DNA of 64,000 nucleotides from a bacterium (GCA_024223715.1 JAAEOA010000047.1:1-64000); one strand, 5' to 3'; positions 1 to 10,211 are shown, numbered from the stretch's first letter. The notes: generated from the letters alone by a model not told the origin. Numbers and translations: made by a program.

Positions 1-55
1 GACGATCTCAAGTGCCATTGATCGGTGAGATCTGAACGCTGAAAGCAGGAATACG

Positions 56-247
56 ATGGCGATTTTAAGCATAATGACCGGTATCGGCGATTGTGCTAAG
101 TTGTTGAGGGACAATGGGGACGGATTAAACGTTAGGCACAATGCCAAAAGGCAGCGTACCTGGTTTCGAATTCTGAACAACAGCATCCAAGGTCATCCTG
201 AGGATCAGGATCTGTTTCAAAAGCTCCTTCGTACAATGGATTTCTAA
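56..247 (+). CDS. Small hypothetical protein, possibly a remnant
   Basis: A 63-codon frame opening with ATG five bases after an AGGA ribosome-binding site (GCAGGAATACG-ATG). The product is basic in its middle and ends in LFQKLLRTMDF. It has no signal peptide, membrane segment or motif I recognise, and its C-terminal half could be the tail of a broken larger gene, because nothing upstream in the window joins it. A 69-codon frame lies antisense over the same bases and looks like a shadow. The gene is followed by T-rich DNA and then the large secreted-protein gene at 391. The call rests only on the start site and the open frame. Confidence 0.3.
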   Translation: MAILSIMTGIGDCAKLLRDNGDGLNVRHNAKRQRTWFRILNNSIQGHPEDQDLFQKLLRTMDF

Positions 248-390
248 TTTTTTTTGATTAATTTCGTTTTTTTCCTTTAAAATCCCTTTTTCACATGTCC
301 AGAGGATGTAGCCAACTGCTTGTGTGTGAAACATTCAGCCGGAATTACCCACTCAAAATCTGAATCATTCGAATTTCCTTAGGGGGAAAC

Positions 391-3300
391 ATGTCATATT
401 TAATAAAGAGTGCCTTTTTATCCGCACTAATCATATTCTTTTCAGTTCCTGCATTTTCTGAAATCTCTGATGTTCGACATCTTGATCTAACCGATTATAG
501 CACGAACGTTTTTGTTGGCGGTAACAACAACTCAGCCAAATCAGAAGTTGATTCCGTTTTTATTATTGGTCCCTGGGGAAGCGGTGCTTCTGTAAATGGT
601 GAATTTGAAACCCCCAGCGGAGGTGCCCATTGGAATGGGTGGACTCATGAAGATTTGACTCCAGGAAGCCACCACTGGAGTATCAGTTCGTATCAGGCTG
701 ACAACTTGAATTCCGTTACGGGAAATCTGGCTGCCTATTGCGGAAATGAAACACTGCAATCTTGTGACGAAACAGACCCGGTTGGAGGCTACGGCAACGC
801 TTACGCTGACATCATGGCCTTTGTGTACACCATTGATGACCCACTTCAGCCCTGTAATCTTATGGTAAGCGGGGTCTTAAATTATGATGTCGAACCCGGT
901 TACGATTTCATAACCTTTCGATACCTTACGAGTGAAAACACCATTAACCTTGATCAACTTGACGGGCAAGGTTCTGCTGTACCTTTCAATTATTCCGTCA
1001 CTTATAGTCCAGCTGAGTATGTTGGAGCCGACTCAGACCAAATCCAATTTGAGATTTTTGTAAGCAGCGATGTAGGATGGTCTGATGAAGATTGTTATTA
1101 TCCTTCGATAGGAGCTTGTCAGGTTGATGATATCCGGGTTCAGTGTTCCAACGGAAATTACGACAATACATCCGATTTCCAAGATGGAATGGGCGACTGG
1201 ATTTTTTTAGACCAAACCGGAGTTGGCGACTTTGCCCAGATCTGGATTGGGTTGGATTCAGTTGACCCTTGTATTGTCAATTACACACCTCAAGTGGCTT
1301 TCATTGATGATGGTCAAGTCGTACCCGGCATTGGTCCCAGTTATTGTATTGACTGGTGCTATGGCCCTGGGGGGTATGTAATCAACTCAACTGGTGGCGC
1401 GCGTGCTGATGAATTTGATGCCTATTTACATAATGCAATTCTCAGTCCTGTTCTTTCCTGGCCAGAAGAAGATAGTGTAGGTGCCCAATTAACATTTACT
1501 GTATATCAGCATGAAGTATTTAGTAGTTCCTCTCCTGGAGTTTTTACGACCTGGCATTTCCGTTCCGCTGAAACACTTGAAGATTTAGAAGACTCTCCAT
1601 GGAGAGACAGGTCTTTTGTGTATTTCGGAGGACCGGACTATAGACGACAAAATGAAATCATCAACGATTTGGTTTTGCCAGGAGCCACCGTGGCTCAGGT
1701 GAAATTCACTTGTTATGAACTTGGATTTGTCTGGGGAATTGATGGAAACAATGCCACACCGGCTCCATATTTCGACAATATCCGTTTGGTGGCTTATCCA
1801 AATAATGGTCCCAATATGGTTGTCCGTGAACTTGACCTGGCGCAGGACGCATTCCCGGAACAAGGAAGTCTGAATCTTGCCAACCTTGCCAGCAATAACA
1901 TTCGGTTTGATTCTGCACATAACAAAAACAACAACGAATTGAACGTACCTGGCGATTCCATTGTATGCGATGTGACTCTCAGTCGACCCGGTGGCCTCCT
2001 GATTGAAAACCGCATGTATTACCATGTACAACGTAATCCGGTTTTTGACTCTGTTCGTGACCCGGCGTGGGGATCAACTGGATTTGTAGAGGCCTTGCCT
2101 GCAGTTTCTCATCATGGCCAACTTAATGAAGATCGTTATGCGTACGACTTACCGGACAGTGGCTTCCTTTTCCCTGGAGATGTTCTGCATTACTATTTTT
2201 CAGCCACGGAAGAAGTGGACGGCAATTCAGCTCTTTCTAAAACCATACCCAGCGATTTATCAGGATTTTCTGATTTCAGTAATGGGCAAAATTATGATCC
2301 CCGATTTACTGTCAACTGCCTGCCAAGTGTGAATGCTCAGGAAGAAACACCCACTCTTTTATTTTGGGATGATGCTGGCCAACATAATGATCTGAATGAA
2401 TGGAATGGGGCCTTAAATAATCTGGGGTTGGTTCGTGGGATGCATTATGACGTTTACCGCACCAACAGCCCTTCTTCACGTTTGGGCAATGGACTTGGTG
2501 GTCGCACCACCGTTGAAGTGCTTGACCAATACCAGCACCTTTTGTATTCCAGTGGTTCCCAATATTCAAGCACTCTCTCTAACGGAGATTATTCGAGCAG
2601 CCCCGGGGATGACATTAGACTGGTTACCAACTGGCTGCAAGGTTCCGACAAGGGTGCCTTTTTCAGTGGGGACAATTTGGCTGCAGATTTAACCTGGTCG
2701 GGCACTCCAGGCCAGGAATTCCTCACCAACATATTGAAGGTTGAATTGTACAGTTCATCTATCAATCCGCTGATACACAGTCAAACCACTCCCGGTGTTC
2801 TGCCCACGGCCAACAATCCTGTGTTCAATCCTACCATCAACGGTTGGATTGCCCATGGCGGTTGTCCGTCCTTCAATTCATTCGATGCGGTCAATGCTTT
2901 GCCTGGCGCAGAAATTCTTGCCCGTTTCACAACCCCGTCGGAAGATTCCGTCTATCTTTACAGTGCTGCCACTTTGAATCAGACAGACTCGTTCAAGGCC
3001 ATCAGCATGCCTTATGATTTCAAATTCATTCACAATCACCCAGGACATACTCAGCCAAATGGTCTGGCTACACGGGTAAATATTCTGGAAGATATTCTGA
3101 ACTTCTTCGAATTTCCCCTCAATACAATTTACCCGGTTGCGGTGCCAGAGGCTGATGTTTTCACCGCTGGAAATTACCCTAATCCTTTCAACCCAAGCAC
3201 CAGAATCAGTTTCAACCTGCCCAAAGATACTCACCTGAGTGTGAAGGTCTTTAATGTGCGGGGTGAACTGGTGAATCAGCTATTAAATGAAAACCGAACC

Positions 3301-3429
3301 ACCGGTCCAGGTTTTGTTTTATGGGATGGGAAAAATTCCAAAGGTGCTCAAGCCTCATCAGGTGTTTATTTCTACGAAGTTCGAACTTCCGACGATATCA
3401 AAGTCGGAAAAATGATGATGATCAAATAA
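391..3429 (+). CDS. Secreted ~1000-residue protein with FlgD-like/T9SS C-terminal domain (paralogue 1)
   Basis: A 1012-residue exported protein. It begins with a signal peptide (hydrophobic residues about 8-22, cut after PAFS or nearby) preceded by the ribosome-binding site AGGGGG. The last ~85 residues (from NYPNPFNPST near 928) are a FlgD-like Ig fold / T9SS type A sorting domain with the usual WDG and SSGVYFYEV motifs and a lysine end. The body is rich in Asp/Asn and aromatic residues and carries conserved Cys-containing blocks (YCGNE, PSYCIDWCYGPGG). It also has motifs shared with the two genes downstream: a GPWGSGA block near the N-terminus, DLPDSGFLFPGDV in the middle and GNGLGGR. I recognise no catalytic site. 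The likely location is the cell surface or outside the cell. Function is unknown. It faces paralogue 2 tail to tail. Confidence 0.9.
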   Translation: MSYLIKSAFLSALIIFFSVPAFSEISDVRHLDLTDYSTNVFVGGNNNSAKSEVDSVFIIGPWGSGASVNGEFETPSGGAHWNGWTHEDLTPGSHHWSISSYQADNLNSVTGNLAAYCGNETLQSCDETDPVGGYGNAYADIMAFVYTIDDPLQPCNLMVSGVLNYDVEPGYDFITFRYLTSENTINLDQLDGQGSAVPFNYSVTYSPAEYVGADSDQIQFEIFVSSDVGWSDEDCYYPSIGACQVDDIRVQCSNGNYDNTSDFQDGMGDWIFLDQTGVGDFAQIWIGLDSVDPCIVNYTPQVAFIDDGQVVPGIGPSYCIDWCYGPGGYVINSTGGARADEFDAYLHNAILSPVLSWPEEDSVGAQLTFTVYQHEVFSSSSPGVFTTWHFRSAETLEDLEDSPWRDRSFVYFGGPDYRRQNEIINDLVLPGATVAQVKFTCYELGFVWGIDGNNATPAPYFDNIRLVAYPNNGPNMVVRELDLAQDAFPEQGSLNLANLASNNIRFDSAHNKNNNELNVPGDSIVCDVTLSRPGGLLIENRMYYHVQRNPVFDSVRDPAWGSTGFVEALPAVSHHGQLNEDRYAYDLPDSGFLFPGDVLHYYFSATEEVDGNSALSKTIPSDLSGFSDFSNGQNYDPRFTVNCLPSVNAQEETPTLLFWDDAGQHNDLNEWNGALNNLGLVRGMHYDVYRTNSPSSRLGNGLGGRTTVEVLDQYQHLLYSSGSQYSSTLSNGDYSSSPGDDIRLVTNWLQGSDKGAFFSGDNLAADLTWSGTPGQEFLTNILKVELYSSSINPLIHSQTTPGVLPTANNPVFNPTINGWIAHGGCPSFNSFDAVNALPGAEILARFTTPSEDSVYLYSAATLNQTDSFKAISMPYDFKFIHNHPGHTQPNGLATRVNILEDILNFFEFPLNTIYPVAVPEADVFTAGNYPNPFNPSTRISFNLPKDTHLSVKVFNVRGELVNQLLNENRTTGPGFVLWDGKNSKGAQASSGVYFYEVRTSDDIKVGKMMMIK

Positions 3430-3450
3430 GGCCATATGTCCTCCCACTTT

Positions 3451-3497
3451 TCCTTCGGGATGGGTTAGAATCTTAACTTCGGTGAAGATTCTAACCC
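3451..3497. terminator. Double UUCG hairpin between convergent genes
   Basis: Two adjacent hairpins, both with the very stable cUUCGg tetraloop. The small one is TCC(TTCG)GGA at 3451-3460. The large one at 3462-3497 has a perfect 13-bp stem (GGGTTAGAATCTT with its complement), one A-G mismatch, two more pairs and the UUCG loop. No U-run follows on either strand, so this is not a textbook rho-independent terminator, but it sits between two converging genes where a bidirectional stop or 3' end protector is expected. Confidence 0.55.
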
Positions 3498-3637
3498 TCC
3501 GGAGATAGAAAAAACCAGCTGCTGATTTCCAGTTTTTGTGAAGCTATGGAGTTTTGGGTATGGACAGGTGGCCAGGATGTGTCGATCTGTTTGATGCCCA
3601 TCTGACAGCGTTACTATTCTCGGCTAACAGTTTTGAA

Positions 3638-6600
3638 TCATTTTACCAAAGCCATTTTATTGACAATAACCTCACCGGCGGTACGCACCTCATAGAAATA
3701 AATTCCCGAAGAAACCTGCGCACCCTTACCATTGCTACCGTCCCACAAGACTTGTCCTGAACCTGCCTCCCGGTGTTCATCAATCAGGGTTTTAACCCAT
3801 TCACCACGAAGGTTGTAAATCTTAAGGCTTAAAGGACCGGCCTTAGGAAGATTGAATTGAATTTTTGTGCTTGGGTTGAAAGGGTTTGGGTAATTATTGA
3901 CCGAAAACACGCCCGATTCAGGAACATCTGAAGGACAACCGATGCATGGATCGCGACCGAAGGCTCGAAGAACATCTTCCAACACTTTAACCCGTGTGGC
4001 CAATCCGCCAGGAATTGGGTTTGAAGGATCTGTATAAATGCTCATGAAATCGTAAGGCATGGTGATGACTTTATTGCCGTTTGTTTCATTCAAAGTGGCA
4101 GCGGAATAATCATAACTTGCTTCTCCGGAAGGATCAGCAAAACGCGCCAAACGCTGGGCACCCGGACCCGCTTCCACTGCGTCAAATTTATTTATGACAT
4201 CGCAGCCACCGTAGGCCACCCATGTCAAATCGGAAGAAAACACATCATTGCCCAATTCGACCCGCACCAATGGAGTTGACTGATTGGCAATTCTGGGCCG
4301 TAGATTGTTATCAACCCATATTACATTCAAATGCGTTGTCATCAGGTCGGCAGCAGAGTTTCCCTGGTTATGGAGATCGCTTACCAGACCATCACCGGTT
4401 GCAAAAAAGTCAACGTCCCCCTGATCGAGCCATTGGGCCAGCAACCCTGCATCATCACCTGGATCATAACCAGGGTCGCCGTTGGAAATAGTGAAATTGG
4501 CCAGGTCGCCGCTGGTGTAGAGAAGAATTTCATATCCTTCCAGAAGCTGGATGGTGGCGCGTCCTCCGAGGCCATTGCCAACACCGGAATCGGCGCCGTT
4601 GGTTTGGTAAAGGTCGTAGTCCTGCCCCATAACCAGCTCCAGATTCCTTAAAGCACTGAACCATTCATCTTGCCCATTGTCTGGTGTGGAATCGAACCAG
4701 AATAAAATATCGGGACGATTACCATTGACATCCACTGAAGGCAGGGCGTGGACCTGAAAACTGGTATTGTATGCAGTGGGAGAAGTGAAATCGCCAAAGC
4801 CGACAGTGCTGGCAGGCAGGGTGGATGTTTCAGGAGCAGAAGATCCCACTTCGTCGGTTGCAGAGAAGTAATAATGCAGAACATCTCCGGGGAAGAGGAA
4901 TCCGCTGTCTGGCAGGTCGTAGGCAAATTTTCCATCGACCGGATTGCCTTGTGGCCCAACGGCGGGTTGCCCGTCAACAAAGCCGGTTGCATGCCAGGCA
5001 GGGTTGCGAACGGAGTCGAAAACAGGATTTCGGTCCATGCTGTAATAGAGGCGGTTTTCCACCAGCTGCCCACCAGCTCGACAGGAAACGACATTGCAAA
5101 CTATGGAATCGCCAGGAGTGTTCAGGGTATTGTCGCCATTGTTTATGGCCGCGTCAAAACGAATGTTGTTGGCGGCTAGGTTGGTTAAGTCTAATTCGCC
5201 GGATGCGGGCCAGTTGTCATTGGCCAGGTCAATTTCCCGGGCGGTCATGGAAGGGCCCTGGAGAGGGAAGGCGGTTAGGCGGACGTTGTCGAAATAGGGG
5301 GCTGGGGTTCCGTCGTCAAAGCTCCAATGCCATTGTAAAACTTGCACACAGGTAAGTTGAACTTGAATGTGAGTTAGACCAGAAATCAGCAAATCAGAAA
5401 CAATATCACCGGAGCGGATATAATCCGGTCCTCCATAAAATAACAGATCTCGGTTTTCCCATTCGGCTGCCAGGATCTCTTCCTCGGAACTCCCAGACCG
5501 AACACTCCAGGAAAAAAACATCCTTGGTGAATCCGGACTTAAATCTTCGTGTCGATATACATCAAAACTAAACTCAGCTCCGCTGTTGTTTTCACCAGGC
5601 CAGACAACAACTGGGCTTTCAATAACATTATGCAGTTGTGCATTTGGATCATGTACTATAGCCGCTCCACCAGTAGTATTGACAATATACCCCCCAGGCC
5701 CATAACACCAATCCTGACAATAAGAAGGCCCCACACCCGGCACTTGAGTGCCGTCATCAATAAAAGCAACCTGAGGTGAATAGTTAGTTCGGCAGGGATC
5801 AATATCTTCCAGGCCGGTCCATATTTGCGCAAAATCTCCCGTTCCCAACGGATAGGCTAACTCCCAATCACCCATGCCATTGGAAAAATCTTCCGTGTAG
5901 TCATAATTGCCATTGGAGCAAACAACATGAAGGTCATCTACAGTGCAGGCACCACTGCCACTGAATAAACAATCAACATCGGAATAGGCACCGGCGCCTC
6001 TAAAGTGAATATCAAACCGAACTTCATCGGAGTTTTCCCCGGCATAATCGGCCACGTCATAGTCCATGGTGTGGGAAAAAGTAACTTGAGTGCCTTCGCC
6101 ATCCAGAGAACCAACATTCAGTCCCCCATCAGCCGTTTGGAAAAAAAAGTTGATATAGTCGTATCCAGGCTCACTGTCATGATTGAGCAGACCGGAGACT
6201 GTTATTTCACAACCTTCAGCTGGATCTTCAACCATATAGCTGATGCGCAAAATATCGCTCCAGGAATTGCCATATCCACCTTCAACATCATCTTCGTTGC
6301 AGGCGGGAATGCTTTCATCGCCACAGTACATGGCCATGTTGCCCACACCGTGAGGAGAGTTGTAATCGCTGAGGTGGAAATGATTTTCAGTGGACTGGGT
6401 GACATCCCAATGAGTCCAGCCGTTCCAGTCCGGGGCCCCGCTTGAATTCTGGAACTGACCATTGACCTGGGCGCCGGAACCCCAGGGGCCAATCAGAATG
6501 ATCGTATCCCGGCTGCTTTTGGAAAACTCGGCATTTCCCCCGTGCCAAACACCGCCGTCACGGGACGGAACCTGCTTGTTTTCAGCAGCCCCCGCGTTCA

Positions 6601-6652
6601 AAGTCAAAACAAACAAAAAGCCCGCAATAAATAATCGGCATAAAGTCATCAT
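3638..6652 (-). CDS. Secreted ~1000-residue protein with FlgD-like/T9SS C-terminal domain (paralogue 2)
   Basis: A 1004-residue secreted protein read leftward from an ATG behind AGGGGGGAA. The signal peptide is MMTLCRLFIAGFLFVLTLNA and following residues, cut near GAAE. It is colinear over its whole length with the neighbours at 391 and 6805. It shares GPWGSGAQVNGQF, YCGDESIPACN, PSYCQDWCYGPGGY, DLPDSGFLFPGDV, the GNGLGGRAT block and a C-terminal FlgD-like sorting domain (NNYPNPFNPSTKIQFNLP ... SSGIYFYEVRT ... KMALVK). By eye it is closer to the 6805 gene than to the 391 gene, which suggests that the - strand pair is the more recent duplication. A terminator separates it from its upstream paralogue, so each probably has its own promoter. 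No enzymatic motif was seen. Confidence 0.9.
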   Translation of the reverse strand: MMTLCRLFIAGFLFVLTLNAGAAENKQVPSRDGGVWHGGNAEFSKSSRDTIILIGPWGSGAQVNGQFQNSSGAPDWNGWTHWDVTQSTENHFHLSDYNSPHGVGNMAMYCGDESIPACNEDDVEGGYGNSWSDILRISYMVEDPAEGCEITVSGLLNHDSEPGYDYINFFFQTADGGLNVGSLDGEGTQVTFSHTMDYDVADYAGENSDEVRFDIHFRGAGAYSDVDCLFSGSGACTVDDLHVVCSNGNYDYTEDFSNGMGDWELAYPLGTGDFAQIWTGLEDIDPCRTNYSPQVAFIDDGTQVPGVGPSYCQDWCYGPGGYIVNTTGGAAIVHDPNAQLHNVIESPVVVWPGENNSGAEFSFDVYRHEDLSPDSPRMFFSWSVRSGSSEEEILAAEWENRDLLFYGGPDYIRSGDIVSDLLISGLTHIQVQLTCVQVLQWHWSFDDGTPAPYFDNVRLTAFPLQGPSMTAREIDLANDNWPASGELDLTNLAANNIRFDAAINNGDNTLNTPGDSIVCNVVSCRAGGQLVENRLYYSMDRNPVFDSVRNPAWHATGFVDGQPAVGPQGNPVDGKFAYDLPDSGFLFPGDVLHYYFSATDEVGSSAPETSTLPASTVGFGDFTSPTAYNTSFQVHALPSVDVNGNRPDILFWFDSTPDNGQDEWFSALRNLELVMGQDYDLYQTNGADSGVGNGLGGRATIQLLEGYEILLYTSGDLANFTISNGDPGYDPGDDAGLLAQWLDQGDVDFFATGDGLVSDLHNQGNSAADLMTTHLNVIWVDNNLRPRIANQSTPLVRVELGNDVFSSDLTWVAYGGCDVINKFDAVEAGPGAQRLARFADPSGEASYDYSAATLNETNGNKVITMPYDFMSIYTDPSNPIPGGLATRVKVLEDVLRAFGRDPCIGCPSDVPESGVFSVNNYPNPFNPSTKIQFNLPKAGPLSLKIYNLRGEWVKTLIDEHREAGSGQVLWDGSNGKGAQVSSGIYFYEVRTAGEVIVNKMALVK

Positions 6653-6746
6653 GATTCCCCCCTAAAAAAATCAATTTTGAATTAGGACTATTGTATCAGA
6701 AAACCCTGCAAACATTCAAGAGGGAACAGCAAAACAGAGGGAATAC

Positions 6747-6781
6747 AAAAAACGGGAGCGCATCCATAAGACGCGCTCCCG
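6747..6781 (-). terminator. Rho-independent terminator of the 6805 gene
   Basis: Read on the - strand this is a 9-bp GC-rich stem (CGGGAGCGC with GCGCTCCCG), an 11-base loop and then TTTTTT. It lies 24 bases past the stop codon of the gene at 6805 and upstream of the start at 6652, so it separates the two paralogues transcriptionally. Confidence 0.9.
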
Positions 6782-6804
6782 AACTCTCTTTCCAGCCTTT
6801 GGAA

Positions 6805-9800
6805 TTATTTCACCAAGGCCATTTTATTAACCGAAACCTCTTTCCCTGTGCGTGCTTCATAGAAATACACACCTGAAGAAACGCTCGATCCCTGGTCGCT
6901 CTTGCCATCCCACATTATGTGGTCGGAGCCAGCCAAACGAGCTTCATCAATCAGAGTGCGAACCAGCTCACCGCGAACATTGTAAACCTTCAGACTCAAG
7001 TGCCCATCTTTTGGCATGTTGAACTGAATTTTTGTTGTCGGGTTGAACGGATTCGGGTAATTACTGATGGCAAATTTCTCAGCTACTGGCACATTCGAAG
7101 GAACTAACAAACTGGTATCGAACCCGAAGTAAGTAAGAACCTGTTCCAACATTCTCGTCCGCGTGGCGACTCCGCCGGAGACGGGATTGTCAATATCGGT
7201 GTAGATGTAGCTGAAATCGTAAGGTACTGAAATAATCTTGTCACCGGTTCCAGTCTCGTTCAGCGTGGCCGCTGAATAAGAATAATCTGGTGATCCATAT
7301 TCATCGGTAAACCGGGCCAGCTGTTGGGCGCCAGGCCGTACTTCTACCGCATCGAAGGAATTGATGCCTCGGCAACCGCCATAAGCAACCCAGCTCATAT
7401 CTGGCTGGAATACCGGAGCGCCGGGTTCAGGCAAAACCAGCGGGGTGGCTTGATTGGTAATCAGGGGACGCAGGTCGTCACTGATTACCGTTACGTTCAG
7501 GTAGTTGTCCAGGAATGTTGAAGTAGCATTTCCTGAATTGGCCAAGTCACTGGCCAAATCATCGCCAGTCAGGAAGAGATTTACTTCGTTCTGATCAACC
7601 CAATCGGCCAACAGGCCAACATCGTCACTGGGGTCGAACATAGGGTCGCCATTGGCAATGGTATTGACACTCAGGTCACCACTGGTGTACAGCAGGGTTT
7701 TATAACCATCCATCAGAAGGTTGGATGCCCGGCCACCAAGACCGTTACCCACACCAGAGTCAGGACCGTTGGTATAATATACATCGTAGTGTTCGCCCTC
7801 AATCATTCCGATGTTGTTAAAGGCTCCATACCATTCATTCTCTCCCCCACGATTAGCAAAATCGTTCCAGAACAGAATTTCAGGATGGTCACCTTCGGAA
7901 TCAACCGATGGCAGAGCATGAACCTGGAAGCTGCGGCTATAACCCAAGGGGAAACTGAAATCACCAAAGCCGTTTAGATTTGCCGGCACGGTAGATGTTT
8001 CAGGGTCGGAGTGGCCAACTTCATCGGTGGCACTGAAGTAATAATGCAGCACATCACCTGGGAACAGGAATCCCGTATCGGGCAAATCGTAGGCAAATTT
8101 ATCAGGAACGATATTACCGGCGTTGTTAACTGCTGGTCGAGCATCTACAAAACCAGTAGCGCCCCAGGCTGGGTCACGAACCGAATCAAAGACTGGATTT
8201 CGATCCATGCTGTAATACAGGCGGTTTTCCACCAAGGCACCACCCACACGTACGGAAACCACGTCACAAACAACGGAGTCACCAGGAACGTTCATGGTAT
8301 CGTCGCCTTTATTCTTGGAGCCATCAAACCGAACGCTGTTTGCTCCCAAATTGTTCATATCAACCTGAGCAATTTCTGGCCAGTTATCGTTGGCCAAATC
8401 AATTTCCAGCGTTGCCATGGCCGGGCCTTCTGCTGCGAAGGCTGTCAAACGAACGTTGTCGAAATATGGAGCGGGAGTTCCATTGTCTCCGTAGAATCCC
8501 CAATTCCATCCTAACTCGAAACAAGCTAATTGGACCTGAACGTGAGTCCGGGCTGGCACAAGTAGATCACTGACAATTTCTCCACTTCGGAAATAGTCTG
8601 GACCACCCATGAGCACTTGATTTCGGTCTTTCCAATCTGCAGTCAGAATATCCGCTTCAGATGTGCCTGATCGAACTCCCCAAGTGTAGAACATACCTGG
8701 TGAATCGGGAGCCAACTCTTCGTGTCTGTAAACACCATAAGTGAGTAACGACCCGAGATAATCAGAGCCCGGCCATTCAACTATTGGACTTTCAACCGCC
8801 ACGTGCAAATATGCATTCACGTTGGTTGAGATAGCAGCACCACCCGTTGAGTTAACGATGTAACCACCGGGTCCATAACACCAATCCTGGCAGTAACTGG
8901 GCCCGGCACCTTCAACCTGAGTGCCATCATCAATGAAAGCTACTTGTGGAGTGTAATTTGTGAAACAGGGATCAACGCCTTCCAGTCCCTGCCAAAGCTG
9001 AGCAAAATCACCGGTTCCCCTGGGGTACCCGAGGGTCCACTCACCCATTCCGTCAGAGAAATCTTCGGTATGATCATACCCGCCATTAGAACAAACAGTT
9101 CGAATGTCATCCAAGGTACAGGCACCGACACCATAGAAGGAACAATCCTCATCGGACCATCCGGCGTCACTTAAAAAGTTGACATCGAAACGGACCTCAT
9201 CGTCATTATTGCCAATATAATCAGCAACACTATAAGTCAGGTTGAACGAGAACGGAACATTTGTCCGCGTGCCATCTAAGGCCCCAGCGGTAACAATACC
9301 GTCGCTCGTATGAAAGAAAAATCGTACGTAATCATACCCTATTTCTGTATCATGATTTAACACACCGGAGACCGTCATGGTGCAAGGTGAGTTTGGATCA
9401 GCGACCACATAGCTGAAGCGCAGGATTTCCTCCCACTGGTTTCCATAACCACCTATGGGATCATTTGCATCACAGGCGGGGATAGTTTCATCGCCACAAT
9501 ACATGGCCATGTTACCCGGACCATTGGGACCGTTATAGTCACTGATGTGGAAATGAGTATCGGTAGGCTGAGTAATATCGTAGTGGGTCCAGCCTTGCCA
9601 GTCCGCAACGCCCGAAGCAGATTCAAACTGTCCATTTGCCTGAGCTCCAGAACCTGGTGGTCCTATCAGGAAAATAGTATCTCGGCTGGCCTTGGCTGTT
9701 TCCGGATTTCCTCCATAAAACACACGGTCATTGCCTATTGCCCGATCAGGCAATTCTTCGGCTATGACATTCATTGCTAAAATTGAAAGGAAGACTATTG

Positions 9801-9825
9801 TCGAAAAAATTTTGAACTTATTCAT
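6805..9825 (-). CDS. Secreted ~1000-residue protein with FlgD-like/T9SS C-terminal domain (paralogue 3)
   Basis: A 1006-residue secreted protein with the signal peptide MNKFKIFSTIVFLSILAMNV and following residues, and GGGGGTAAAGG in front of the ATG. It has the same architecture as the two preceding genes: a GPPGSGAQANGQF block where the others have GPWGSGA, YCGDETIPACD, PSYCQDWCYGPGGY, DLPDTGFLFPGDV, GNGLGGRAS and the C-terminal sorting domain (NYPNPFNPTTKIQFNMP ... SSGVYFYEART). The Cys residues in these blocks are conserved in all three, consistent with disulfides in an exported protein. A structured stretch of about 390 bases lies upstream. The role is unknown. A large adhesin-like, matrix or substrate-binding protein is possible, but nothing in the sequence decides this. 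Confidence 0.9.
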   Translation of the reverse strand: MNKFKIFSTIVFLSILAMNVIAEELPDRAIGNDRVFYGGNPETAKASRDTIFLIGPPGSGAQANGQFESASGVADWQGWTHYDITQPTDTHFHISDYNGPNGPGNMAMYCGDETIPACDANDPIGGYGNQWEEILRFSYVVADPNSPCTMTVSGVLNHDTEIGYDYVRFFFHTSDGIVTAGALDGTRTNVPFSFNLTYSVADYIGNNDDEVRFDVNFLSDAGWSDEDCSFYGVGACTLDDIRTVCSNGGYDHTEDFSDGMGEWTLGYPRGTGDFAQLWQGLEGVDPCFTNYTPQVAFIDDGTQVEGAGPSYCQDWCYGPGGYIVNSTGGAAISTNVNAYLHVAVESPIVEWPGSDYLGSLLTYGVYRHEELAPDSPGMFYTWGVRSGTSEADILTADWKDRNQVLMGGPDYFRSGEIVSDLLVPARTHVQVQLACFELGWNWGFYGDNGTPAPYFDNVRLTAFAAEGPAMATLEIDLANDNWPEIAQVDMNNLGANSVRFDGSKNKGDDTMNVPGDSVVCDVVSVRVGGALVENRLYYSMDRNPVFDSVRDPAWGATGFVDARPAVNNAGNIVPDKFAYDLPDTGFLFPGDVLHYYFSATDEVGHSDPETSTVPANLNGFGDFSFPLGYSRSFQVHALPSVDSEGDHPEILFWNDFANRGGENEWYGAFNNIGMIEGEHYDVYYTNGPDSGVGNGLGGRASNLLMDGYKTLLYTSGDLSVNTIANGDPMFDPSDDVGLLADWVDQNEVNLFLTGDDLASDLANSGNATSTFLDNYLNVTVISDDLRPLITNQATPLVLPEPGAPVFQPDMSWVAYGGCRGINSFDAVEVRPGAQQLARFTDEYGSPDYSYSAATLNETGTGDKIISVPYDFSYIYTDIDNPVSGGVATRTRMLEQVLTYFGFDTSLLVPSNVPVAEKFAISNYPNPFNPTTKIQFNMPKDGHLSLKVYNVRGELVRTLIDEARLAGSDHIMWDGKSDQGSSVSSGVYFYEARTGKEVSVNKMALVK

Positions 9826-10211
9826 GCCTTTACCCCCATCGCCGGTTCAATGACCGGTGTTTGGTTTGGCGAACGGTTGCTGTACCGCCAGAGCATGAGT
9901 CGGGTTGCGAGCAGCACAGATAGTGAGCAGCAATTATTCTCCCGAGTGCGAGTTCTGATTCATCGTCCTCGTCTCCAGCATAACCTCCTTTGAGAGCTGT
10001 CAACAAAGATAACGACCGAACTAAAGACTTAACACAAGACTCGATTTCTTGAGCGAGAAGTTCGAGTCAGCGCACCTCAAGGGTGGGAAACTAATTATCT
10101 GTGAGTCGCTTGATCATTTTATTGAATTAAAATCTGCGGGGCAATAGATGCCGTAATATTTCTGAAATATTTTTTGACCTATCAGCATGTCGGAAATTTA
10201 TTACCGACTTT
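9826..10211. other. Intergenic region with inverted repeats, probable promoter/leader
   Basis: No convincing gene in 386 bases. It holds CGCCGGTTCAATGACCGGTG (a short hairpin near the 6805 gene start), an extended inverted repeat at 10038-10068 (GACTCGA ... TCGAGTC with a second pairing TTCT/AGAA inside), and an AT palindrome AATATTTC-T-GAAATATT followed by T's at 10155-10171. The last looks like a weak terminator on the + strand. The rest presumably carries the promoter of the 6805 gene. Confidence 0.4.

Noticed and set aside
1585-2031. 148-codon - strand frame inside paralogue 1
   Set aside because: Antisense to a conserved coding sequence. The composition is not protein-like.
4748-5355. 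Open frames of 143 and 176 codons on + inside paralogue 2
   Set aside because: They lie antisense to a long, clearly conserved secreted-protein gene and have no domain pattern or ribosome site.
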